From Actinomycetes bacterium (GTDB lineage: Bacteria; Actinomycetota; Actinomycetes; S36-B12; GCA-2699445): 6,435 nucleotides of DNA. A program made the translations under genes and the position numbers. Positions 1 through 5,150 of the stretch are shown piece by piece. The notes below the pieces were generated by a model, which was not told the DNA's origin, did no database searches, and saw only the letters and a list, made by a program, of their open reading frames with translations. The first letter of the stretch is position 1. Every line of letters begins with the position of its first letter. The stretch lies in contig JAHZKU010000127.1 of NCBI GenBank assembly GCA_022600255.1, positions 1-6,435 of the forward strand, given 5' to 3'.

Positions 1-969
1 ATGGCGCCTTCCTGGGTAGCTTTGGCGCTGGTATCGGCCGTGGCGGGGGCGAGCCTTGGGCCTTCGTTTGCGTTGGTCATGATGGGCGGCGGCATCGCAG
101 CGTGGGTGGCATCGCGTCGTTGGGTGGGTAATGAGGACGCTCGCCTGTATTCCACGTTGGCGGGCATTGCGGGTGGCTTCGGTGGGGCTTTCACCTCGCC
201 GATGTTGGGTTCCCTAGTGGTCAGCGAGTTGGCACCGATACCAAAGACGAAGTATGTCGATGCGCTACTCCCGCAACTCATTGGGGCGGTGGTGGCGTTC
301 GGGCTGTTCTTCGGCGTAGCCGGTTCCACGCTGTTGAACAGTTTCGCGATTCCTGCGCGGGAGTTCACTCCGTGGCAACTGGTGATGGGTGTCGGCTTGG
401 GGGTGGCTTCGAGCGTGATCATGATCGTGTTCATCGCCATCGTGAAGGTCGTGACCGTGGCTGGCGCGAAGCTGCAGAATGCCCTCGTTCGAGGTGTGGT
501 TGGTGGGGCACTTGTGGGCTTGCTCGCGGTGGCGCTCCCGCTCACGATCGGGTCGGGCAACAACCAGCTGTCCGCAGTTCTGGACAGCGCTCCGGCGATC
601 GGCGCCGGTCTGCTGCTCTTGGTGCTGGTCGGCAAGATGTTCGCAATGGCTTTGAGCCTGCAGGCGGGGTTCATCGGCGGCAACGTGTTGCCGATGCTGT
701 TCGTCGGTGGAACGGCTGGCGCGATTGTCCACATTCTGATCCCTGGAATCCCCTACGCGATCGCAGTCGCGGCGATGCTGGCCGCTGTCCCCGGTTCGGT
801 CATCAAAGCCCCGATCGGACTGACCCTGATCGCGGCGCTGTCGGTCGGCCTTGGGCCGGTCGCAGCTGCCCCCGTAGCGATCGCTGTGGTCACTGCGTAT
901 TTGTTGACCGCAGGCTTAGCGGCTTTGCTGCGCGCTCGGCGCGTGGACGTTCAACCAGTTGACGCGTAG
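1..969 (+). CDS. ClC-family chloride channel/transporter, YfeO-like (5' end outside window)
   Basis: Integral membrane protein expected to move chloride or another small anion across the cytoplasmic membrane. The 322 visible residues are almost entirely hydrophobic helices. GASLGP at residues 16-21 matches the helix-F anion motif (GASLGPE in E. coli YfeO, GREGP in classical ClC). AGIAGGFGGAFTSP (about 54-67) and AGFIGGNVLPMLFVGGTAG (about 223-241) match the following YfeO-like block and the GxFxP-type motif. ClC proteins normally have roughly 400 or more residues, and the N-terminal helices before helix F are absent here. The ATG at base 1 is therefore probably an internal methionine and the gene starts upstream. 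The position of the gating glutamate is Ser22 (GPSFA instead of GPEhP), which is odd for an exchanger. The stop TAG is at 967-969. The next gene starts 70 nt later with no terminator seen, so an operon is likely. The family call is firm; ion and mechanism are inferred. Confidence 0.85.
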   Translation: MAPSWVALALVSAVAGASLGPSFALVMMGGGIAAWVASRRWVGNEDARLYSTLAGIAGGFGGAFTSPMLGSLVVSELAPIPKTKYVDALLPQLIGAVVAFGLFFGVAGSTLLNSFAIPAREFTPWQLVMGVGLGVASSVIMIVFIAIVKVVTVAGAKLQNALVRGVVGGALVGLLAVALPLTIGSGNNQLSAVLDSAPAIGAGLLLLVLVGKMFAMALSLQAGFIGGNVLPMLFVGGTAGAIVHILIPGIPYAIAVAAMLAAVPGSVIKAPIGLTLIAALSVGLGPVAAAPVAIAVVTAYLLTAGLAALLRARRVDVQPVDA

Positions 970-1030
970 CCAGTGTTTGGAGCGGAGGTTCCGGTGGGCC
1001 CCTACCCAGTCAAGGTTGAGGTTGAGAGTT

Positions 1031-1036
1031 GGAGGA
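1031..1036 (+). promoter_or_regulatory. Ribosome binding site deciding the GTG start at 1040
   Basis: GGAGGA lies 3 nt before GTG 1040. The reading frame is open back to a TTG at 959 inside the ClC gene, but that TTG has no Shine-Dalgarno sequence and would add 27 residues of non-membrane, low-complexity-like sequence. The SD therefore favours 1040, though the spacing is short. Confidence 0.6.
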
Positions 1037-1039
1037 ATC

Positions 1040-1543
1040 GTGGATGCAGAAGTCTCTGGTGACCAGGCCGCTGGCTTGCAGCGGTCGGAGCGGTTAGGCC
1101 ATGCGCTGTATGGGTTGATCATTGTGACCGCGACTGTGGTGGCTGAGAAGTCGCACCTCGAAGAACCGATCCACGCGATCGGGCTGCTCGCCGGGATCGG
1201 CTTGGTTCTGGTCTTGGCCCACACCTACACGGGGTGGATCGCTGAGCGGGTAGTAGCCCACGAGCGGCTCGGCAGGGTTCGTCGTCGTCTGCTGGTCAGG
1301 AACAACCTGCCAGTTGCTCTGGCGGTCGTGGTGCCAATCGTGTTGTTCGGCCTCAGTTGGGTGGGCGTGATCACTATGGAAGCCGCCTACGTGGTGGCGA
1401 TCGGGTTCAACATAGTGGTCTTGATCGCGATCGGCATCTACGAAGGCCACCGAGCACACATGAACTGGCTGGGCGCTGTGCTCAGCGGCACGGCCGCTGG
1501 CGGCATCGGCGTCTTCGTGATCTTGATCGAGATCAACATCTAA
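1040..1543 (+). CDS. Multi-pass membrane protein of unknown function (167 aa)
   Basis: I do not recognise a named family. With the GTG start at 1040 the protein has 167 residues. A short polar N-terminus (1-20) is followed by probable membrane helices at about 22-36, 44-68, 90-109, 113-134 and 143-163. Between helices 2 and 3 is a strongly basic stretch (about 70-87, rich in Arg), which by the positive-inside rule should be cytoplasmic. Polar or charged residues sit near helix ends: Glu36-Lys37, His61, Glu114, Glu135 and His137. These could line a transport path or bind a metal, but no motif proves it. The gene begins 70 nt after the ClC stop without an intervening terminator, so it may be cotranscribed and serve the same transport function. 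The stop TAA is at 1541-1543. A real gene is likely; the function is unknown. Confidence 0.75.
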   Translation: MDAEVSGDQAAGLQRSERLGHALYGLIIVTATVVAEKSHLEEPIHAIGLLAGIGLVLVLAHTYTGWIAERVVAHERLGRVRRRLLVRNNLPVALAVVVPIVLFGLSWVGVITMEAAYVVAIGFNIVVLIAIGIYEGHRAHMNWLGAVLSGTAAGGIGVFVILIEINI

Positions 1544-1616
1544 CCTCGAGGGCATTTCTACCTCGTGGCATTGACACGGGACCTCATGGCCTGGTCAAGC
1601 CCCAGATTCGGCCTAC

Positions 1617-1630
1617 TACCCCTGCGGGTA
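1617..1630. promoter_or_regulatory. TACCC-N4-GGGTA inverted repeat, possible CsoR/RicR-like operator
   Basis: The sequence TACCC CTGC GGGTA is a perfect 5-bp dyad with a 4-bp spacer, flanked by imperfectly symmetric CTA and TAG triplets. It lies 74 nt after the stop of the 167-aa membrane protein and 135 nt before the DUF1269-like gene. Dyads of this shape are bound by copper-sensing repressors of the CsoR/RicR type. No clear -35/-10 pair was found around it and no copper gene is in view, so the assignment is tentative. Confidence 0.3.
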
Positions 1631-1765
1631 CATAGTGTCAGCGGCGTACTCTGAAATAGCAGGATCAGCGCTGGTTGCCACGACCCTTCCAAACTGGTTC
1701 GACTGTGGCGAATGCAGCAACATCAGGCAGTCACCAATCCGGTGAAGATGAAAGGAAACCCAAGA

Positions 1766-2290
1766 ATGGCACCACAGAATCTAGTTTTGTACGCGGCATC
1801 CTACGATGACGTCAACACGGCAAAGGAAGACTTCGAGACGCTGAAGGCCGCCGAAGGGCCCGACTTGGCCGTGGTGGCTGCCGTCGTGATGTCACGGGAT
1901 GCCGACGGGAACGTTGACGTCTTGTCAAAGGGGGGCGCCATCACCGGCGCAAGTGCTGTTCTGGGCGGTGGCGCAGGCCTAGTCGTCGGCCTGTTCGCAC
2001 CTCCGTTGTTGGCGGCCACTGCCGTCGGCGCCGGGATCGGCGCGGTACTGGGGCACTTGACCAAGAAGCACAAGGAGAAGGAACTCGGTGTTGAACTGGA
2101 GGAGTACTTCCCGGAGAATTCCTCAGCAGTTGTAGTCGTGCTGGACAGCCTATACCTCGACCGTGTCGAGAAGGCACTGTCAAAGGCCGACAAGAAGATC
2201 AGCAAGGCCATCGTTGAGGGCGACTACGAGAAGCTTCAGAAGGCACTGGACGAGTCGTCCGACGACGTGACTGACGCAGTCAATTCCTGA
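1766..2290 (+). CDS. DUF1269-like glycine-rich membrane-associated protein (174 aa)
   Basis: The sequence resembles the DUF1269 family, small proteins of unknown biochemical function. An N-terminal alpha/beta segment (about 5-53) includes VVAAVVMSRDADGNVDVL, like the family's AxVVrxxdGkv strand. It is followed by a glycine/alanine-rich hydrophobic stretch (about 56-98), likely a membrane hairpin or glycine zipper. Then come a charged KKHKEKE linker (100-106), a second strand motif ending in SSAVVVVLD (119-127), and an acidic/lysine-rich helical tail (about 132-174). The ATG at 1766 is chosen because AAAGGA lies about 9 nt upstream. In-frame ATGs at 1712 and 1748 would extend the protein by 18 and 6 residues but lack a comparable SD. 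It stands alone between gaps of about 220 nt, with a long hairpin downstream, and so is probably its own transcription unit. The family assignment comes from pattern recognition. Confidence 0.75.
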   Translation: MAPQNLVLYAASYDDVNTAKEDFETLKAAEGPDLAVVAAVVMSRDADGNVDVLSKGGAITGASAVLGGGAGLVVGLFAPPLLAATAVGAGIGAVLGHLTKKHKEKELGVELEEYFPENSSAVVVVLDSLYLDRVEKALSKADKKISKAIVEGDYEKLQKALDESSDDVTDAVNS

Positions 2291-2321
2291 GAAGGAACTG
2301 ACACGGTTCACTTGCGGTAGA

Positions 2322-2367
2322 AGAGGCTGTCTCTTGCCCAGAATCATCTGGGCTGGAGGTCGCCTCT
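2322..2367 (+). terminator. Long imperfect hairpin after the DUF1269-like gene
   Basis: Arms 2322-2341 and 2348-2367 form about 18 pairs out of 20. AGAGGC pairs with GCCTCT at the base and GCCCAG with CTGGGC at the top; a middle section includes three G-U wobbles, with two single mismatches flanking it. The loop is AATCAT. It begins 31 nt after the stop codon. There is no T-run after it, which is common for actinobacterial hairpins proposed as terminators, so it could equally be a structured leader or mRNA 3' stabiliser. Confidence 0.5.
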
Positions 2368-2389
2368 CTGCCTGACCATGAACGAACCG

Positions 2390-2430
2390 CTCGCCGGGCG
2401 GCGTCCAGGTGAGGCCTGGGACCGGGCGAG
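2390..2430 (+). other. Second stem-loop in the gap before the FUSC gene
   Basis: CTCGCC (2390-2395) can pair with GGCGAG (2425-2430), enclosing CCAGG (2405-2409) and CCTGG (2415-2419) with a 5-nt loop. It lies 88 nt upstream of the FUSC start. It may be part of a structured 5' UTR or of the upstream termination region; GC-rich DNA forms such stems easily, so support is weak. Confidence 0.25.
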
Positions 2431-2517
2431 TCATCACGGCCCGGGAGATCGTTCTCATTTGAGATTGAAACGGGTCGGTGGCTTTGACCTGGTATTTACG
2501 CGGATCGGAGGCTTGCA

Positions 2518-2787
2518 GTGCGTGAAGTCCTTGCGTTGGACCTGTCGAAGTTGAGTTTGCGCACTGCGCTCATCGGGACGATCGTCCTCGGGGTCACGGT
2601 CGTCTTGGTCGGGGTATACGGCAACGTCGCGATTGCGGCGGGATTGGCAGCGGTCTTCGTGATCGCAGCTGGACCAGCAGACACGCGTCGACCTGACCTG
2701 GGGTCAGTCCTGTTGGTCGCTATCGGGGCAGTTGTGACCTTTTTGGTCAGTGTTTCTGCATCTTCCCCGGCCTGGGCAGCGGTGTGA
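2518..2787 (+). CDS. FUSC-type membrane protein, N-terminal part (89 aa)
   Basis: First piece of a fusaric-acid-resistance-like (FUSC) membrane protein; the family is linked to efflux of aromatic acids and other compounds. It has a basic N-terminus and helices at about 15-33, 37-52 and 61-79. It breaks off right after SSPAWAAV (82-89), the start of the next helix. The GTG start at 2518 has GGAGG at 2507-2511 with 6 nt spacing. The stop TGA (2785-2787) shares four bases, GTGA, with the GTG start of the following ORF. An 89-residue fragment ending inside a helix is not a normal FUSC protein. The break is best read as a one-base-deletion frameshift or a translationally coupled split. Together the two pieces give about 351 residues, a plausible size for a compact bacterial FUSC protein. 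Confidence 0.7.
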   Translation: MREVLALDLSKLSLRTALIGTIVLGVTVVLVGVYGNVAIAAGLAAVFVIAAGPADTRRPDLGSVLLVAIGAVVTFLVSVSASSPAWAAV

Positions 2788-3575
2788 TTACCGTGATAAC
2801 GCTCGCGGCGACCTTGCTGGCAATGCTGGACCAGCGTTCGGCCAAGATGGGCGTCTACGGGTTGCTGTGGGCGGTCTTGGTTCTGGACGTGGGCGCCACC
2901 GCAGACACCGCAGTGAGTATGGCGATCGCCTTCGCCTTCGGCGGGGTTCTGGCGGTGCTTGCCCTTTGGATTTCCTACCGGTTCCTGGAATCCGACCCCG
3001 ATCCTGAAGCAGACGCCGACGTCGGGAAAGATGCGGCTGAAACGACTATTCGAACGAGGCACCAACGGGACGTGATCGCGAGGTTCGCGATTGTCCGGGC
3101 AGCAGGGGCCGGGGCCTGCGTCTTGCTGGGCTACTCCCTGTTTCCCGAGAATCCTGCCTGGGCGGTCCTGACGTTCGTGTTGGTGATCCAGCCCCCTGCC
3201 CATCAATTCGTGGTGACTGCATTGGGGCGGGCACTTGGAACTGCCGTCGGTGTTGTCGTGGGTGTGTTGATCATCCAGATCAGCACTGGAGACACGGTGG
3301 CGTTGCTGGTCGCCTTCGTAGCAAGCGCTTTCTTGATGATCGCTACGCGCAAGGTCAACTACGCAGTTTCGACACTGTTCACCACCAGTGTCCTGCTGAT
3401 CTCGCAGGCACTGCTCCAAGAGCAGACCTCGGTTGCCGCTTGGCAACGCTTGCTGGCCACACTGCTTGGCGTGGTGATCGCTTTTGCAGTCGTCGCAGTC
3501 CTCGCCTTGCTTACCGGCCGCCACCGACACGCCAAGGCCGAGGCCGAACCCATGGACCCAGACAGTTCTTCTTGA
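2784..3575 (+). CDS. FUSC-type membrane protein, C-terminal part with FUSC_2-like domain (263 aa)
   Basis: Continuation of the preceding ORF in the -1 frame. Residues 1-15 complete a helix begun in the upstream ORF, followed by helices at about 24-40 and 43-65. An acidic, soluble linker (about 69-96) precedes a second helix bundle (about 98-240). That bundle contains NPAWAVLTFVLVIQPP (123-138) and the TALGRALGTAVGVVVG segment (145-160), the hallmark of FUSC_2-like domains. The N-terminal reading PAWAAV+ITVITL mirrors this PAWAVLTFVLVI, showing the two halves are internal repeats of one protein. The GTG start at 2784 has no good SD of its own, so expression would depend on reinitiation through the GTGA overlap or on frameshifting. 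The TGA stop at 3573-3575 touches the SD of the K+ channel gene, indicating an operon. The family call is good; the substrate is unknown. Confidence 0.75.
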   Translation: MITVITLAATLLAMLDQRSAKMGVYGLLWAVLVLDVGATADTAVSMAIAFAFGGVLAVLALWISYRFLESDPDPEADADVGKDAAETTIRTRHQRDVIARFAIVRAAGAGACVLLGYSLFPENPAWAVLTFVLVIQPPAHQFVVTALGRALGTAVGVVVGVLIIQISTGDTVALLVAFVASAFLMIATRKVNYAVSTLFTTSVLLISQALLQEQTSVAAWQRLLATLLGVVIAFAVVAVLALLTGRHRHAKAEAEPMDPDSSS

Positions 3576-3587
3576 GGAGGGAACGGC

Positions 3588-3911
3588 ATGTCATCCAGCA
3601 AAGAATCAGACCTGCGCGAGCACACCTACAAGATGGCACTTGCCGGGGCCATCTTGTTGATCTCAGGCGCAACGATCTTCTACCACTTCATCGAATCCTG
3701 GACCTGGGTAGATTCCTTCTATTTCAGCAGCGTCGCGATCACAACAGTTGGCTTCGGTGACCTCTCCCCAACCACTGACGCCGCCAAACTGTTCACAGTC
3801 GCCTACATATTCTCCGGACTGGCCCTGGTCAGCGTGGTCCTGAACGAACGACTCCACCGACGCACACTCGCCAGACATTTCAGATCCGAAACCGAAGGTG
3901 GCGACAACTGA
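3588..3911 (+). CDS. Minimal two-TM potassium channel (ion channel domain, 107 aa)
   Basis: A pore-only K+ channel subunit, expected to tetramerise in the cytoplasmic membrane. The first helix is at about 16-35, the pore helix at about 42-52, and the selectivity filter TTVGFGD at 52-58, with the TVGFGD signature intact at 53-58. The second helix is at about 66-85, followed by a short basic cytoplasmic tail (about 88-101). There is no RCK/TrkA-N regulatory domain and no voltage sensor, so gating by bound ligand or voltage is not evident. The ATG start is supported by AGGAGGG at 3575-3581, 6 nt upstream. It begins 12 nt after the FUSC stop, so the two are almost certainly cotranscribed. A perfect hairpin lies 160 nt downstream. 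The channel fold is clear; K+ selectivity is inferred from the filter. Confidence 0.9.
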   Translation: MSSSKESDLREHTYKMALAGAILLISGATIFYHFIESWTWVDSFYFSSVAITTVGFGDLSPTTDAAKLFTVAYIFSGLALVSVVLNERLHRRTLARHFRSETEGGDN

Positions 3912-4070
3912 CATTTCTGCGAGGCCAGAGTCTTCGGAGGTCTCTTTCCTGGGTCGCGACCATGAAACTGCCACCATTCGAGTCAGCAAAACGCGAGTTG
4001 AGTTTGGCGCAGGTTCTGGCCACGGATCCACACCTGGAACGAGCCGACTTGATCTGACTCGAAGCAACTG

Positions 4071-4103
4071 TGAACCAAGACCCTCACAAAGGGTCTTGGT
4101 TCA
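4071..4103 (+). terminator. Perfect 13-bp hairpin, probable terminator of the FUSC/K+ channel operon
   Basis: TGAACCAAGACCC (4071-4083) and GGGTCTTGGTTCA (4091-4103) are perfect inverted complements around the 7-nt loop TCACAAA. No T-run follows, so it fits the non-U-tract hairpins of actinobacteria. Being a symmetric stem it could act on either strand, but no gene reads into it from the right. It closes the block of + strand genes beginning at 2518. Confidence 0.75.
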
Positions 4104-4529
4104 GGTCTGAATCGACGAATTTGAGTCACGCGCATTTTGGTCGGCGCCGCCGGTGACGAACGTGAAAGCGAAACGCGCCGAAAACCCGGCCGAGACCTCG
4201 AAGCACCCATAACCAACTCGTGGACATTCTCGGGCATGCGAGCAGTCTGCAAGCCGTGGAACTGCCCTCTGACTGCCAGAAATCGGAGGTTACCGCCGGG
4301 CACTTTCTGAACGCACTCGTTTTCGCCGTCGACAACCGGTCCTTTCATCGGCAGGTGACACCGCTCGGAAGCGTGGCCAGGGGTGACAAATAGCGAATAC
4401 AGAAACCTGCCAAATATCGCAGACAGTCACAATATCGGCCACATCCGGTCGAGTTTCATGAGGTGCACCCTTCCGCACCGACCCAACTCTTCGGATTTGC
4501 GGTGTCGGGAAGGTCGAGTAACCCCTAAC

Positions 4530-4553
4530 CCAATCGGACGATTGGCACGTCCG
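4530..4553 (+). other. Two mutually exclusive hairpins in the intergenic region
   Basis: CCAATC-GGAC-GATTGG (4530-4545) is a perfect 6-bp stem with a 4-nt loop. CGGACG (4535-4540) can instead pair with CGTCCG (4548-4553) around a 7-nt loop. The two stems share bases 4535-4540 and cannot form together. This resembles a switching RNA, but no reading frame follows closely. Confidence 0.3.
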
Positions 4554-4997
4554 GCCTCCGCGCCGGGCAAACTACACCCCGAATATGCTCCCGCGCTGCC
4601 AAACTCCCTCGCTGGTTCACGTCTTCTCTGCTCAGAAAGCAGCCAAGGACCGGGCTGACGGGGTTCAGTCGTTGAAAGCGGTCACCCCTACCGGAACAAC
4701 AGCGCAGTTGGCCGGTGTGACTAGAGCTGATGCACTATGAACACACCAAGTTCAGCGACAACCGGTGCCACTTGGATTTCCCCCAAGATTCAGCCGCTCA
4801 GCGCGTCTAGCCGATCTCAAGCCGGCACTGACCCGAGTCCCGAAAGCTTCTATCAGATGACCACCATGGGAGCAACAATTCATGGAGATCTCAGTTAGGA
4901 CAGCAGACTTCCTCGTAAGCAGGAGTCCAGCTCTCTCCTTGACCAACTCACGCGTTCACATCGGCTGATCAACGCGTCAGAATACTCGGGTCGCGCC

Positions 4998-5011
4998 AGA
5001 GATCGATCTCT
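4998..5011. promoter_or_regulatory. 14-bp perfect palindrome upstream of the carbonic anhydrase promoter
   Basis: AGAGATCGATCTCT is a perfect dyad about 70 bp upstream of the predicted -10 box of the carbonic anhydrase transcript. It could be an operator. A palindrome of this length has a fair probability of arising by chance in a window this size, so only its position favours function. Confidence 0.25.
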
Positions 5012-5060
5012 TGGGTTGGGCCCGTCAAACCAACAACGGTCTTGGGCGCCCGGGTCAGCG

Positions 5061-5088
5061 TCGAGTGCGCCTCACAATGCACTAAAAT
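5061..5088 (+). promoter_or_regulatory. Predicted promoter for the carbonic anhydrase leader and gene
   Basis: TAAAAT at 5083-5088 fits a TAnnnT -10 box. A weak -35-like TCGAGT lies at 5061-5066, 16 bp away. Transcription would start near 5095, leaving about 20 nt before the leader GTG at 5115, just enough for the SD at 5103-5110. The -10 is reasonable and the -35 is poor. Confidence 0.4.
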
Positions 5089-5102
5089 CGAGAAAACGAC
5101 GT

Positions 5103-5110
5103 GAGAGGAG
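5103..5110 (+). promoter_or_regulatory. Shine-Dalgarno sequence serving the leader ORF, not carbonic anhydrase directly
   Basis: GAGAGGAG lies 4 nt before GTG 5115 but 36 nt before the carbonic anhydrase ATG at 5147. No start codon in the carbonic anhydrase frame exists between the upstream stop at 5102 and ATG 5147. The only purine-rich SD in the leader is therefore placed for the short upstream ORF. Confidence 0.5.
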
Positions 5111-5114
5111 CAGA

Positions 5115-5150
5115 GTGGATCCCAAAGCCGGGTCTGCTCGACCAATATGA
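5115..5150 (+). CDS. Putative 11-codon leader peptide coupled to carbonic anhydrase
   Basis: GTG at 5115 opens a short frame encoding MDPKAGSARPI. It ends at TGA 5148-5150, which overlaps the carbonic anhydrase ATG as ATGA. It has a good SD (GAGAGGAG) 4 nt upstream and a plausible promoter about 27 nt upstream. The downstream gene has no SD of its own. This arrangement suggests translation of the leader delivers ribosomes to the carbonic anhydrase start. The peptide shows no run of one amino acid that would indicate attenuation. The ORF is too short for its coding nature to be judged from composition. Confidence 0.45.
   Translation: MDPKAGSARPI

Larger units (their letters stand above)
4104..5102. 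other. About 1 kb without a convincing gene
   Basis: No ORF here shows a recognisable domain, a good SD and consistent codon bias together. The best small candidates are a 53-codon ORF at 4737-4898 and a 57-codon ORF at 4220-4393; neither has an SD. What is visible is structure: overlapping alternative hairpins at 4530-4553, two AATATCG copies 18 bp apart (4413-4419 and 4431-4437), a weak bulged hairpin at 4906-4927, and a 14-bp palindrome at 4998-5011. No tRNA or transposase remnant was recognised. A small RNA or a decayed gene is possible but not shown. Confidence 0.5.

Noticed and set aside
959..1039. TTG start at 959 extending the 167-aa membrane protein by 27 residues into the ClC gene
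   Set aside because: It has no SD, whereas GTG 1040 has GGAGGA immediately upstream. The added residues do not look like part of the membrane protein.
1571..1599. Apparent consensus -35 TTGACA at 1571-1576
   Set aside because: No acceptable -10 box lies 15-19 bp downstream (the position reads GTCAAG), so a promoter is not supported.
2496..3530. 344-codon minus strand ORF opposite the FUSC genes
   Set aside because: It is polar, rich in Gln, His, Arg and Asp, with no domain. It mirrors the codon bias of the well-supported + strand membrane protein.
3898..4110. 70-codon + strand ORF overlapping the end of the K+ channel gene
   Set aside because: It has no properly spaced SD, runs straight through the perfect 13-bp hairpin at 4071-4103, and its product resembles no protein family I know.
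3983..4348. 121-codon minus strand ORF in the intergenic region
   Set aside because: It crosses the probable terminator hairpin and shows no recognisable family, SD or consistent composition.
4220..4393. 57-codon + strand ORF with a fairly protein-like ending
   Set aside because: A GTG start without an SD, no domain and no neighbour to support it; more likely chance or a remnant.
4383..4658. 91-codon + strand ORF in the intergenic region
   Set aside because: The composition (Pro, Ser, Arg, Leu without pattern) looks random, there is no SD, and it contains the alternative hairpins.
4737..4898. 53-codon + strand ORF with a weak hairpin just after it (4906-4927)
   Set aside because: There is no SD, no convincing leaderless -10, mixed third-position composition and no recognisable motif. 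It is kept only as a possible small protein.
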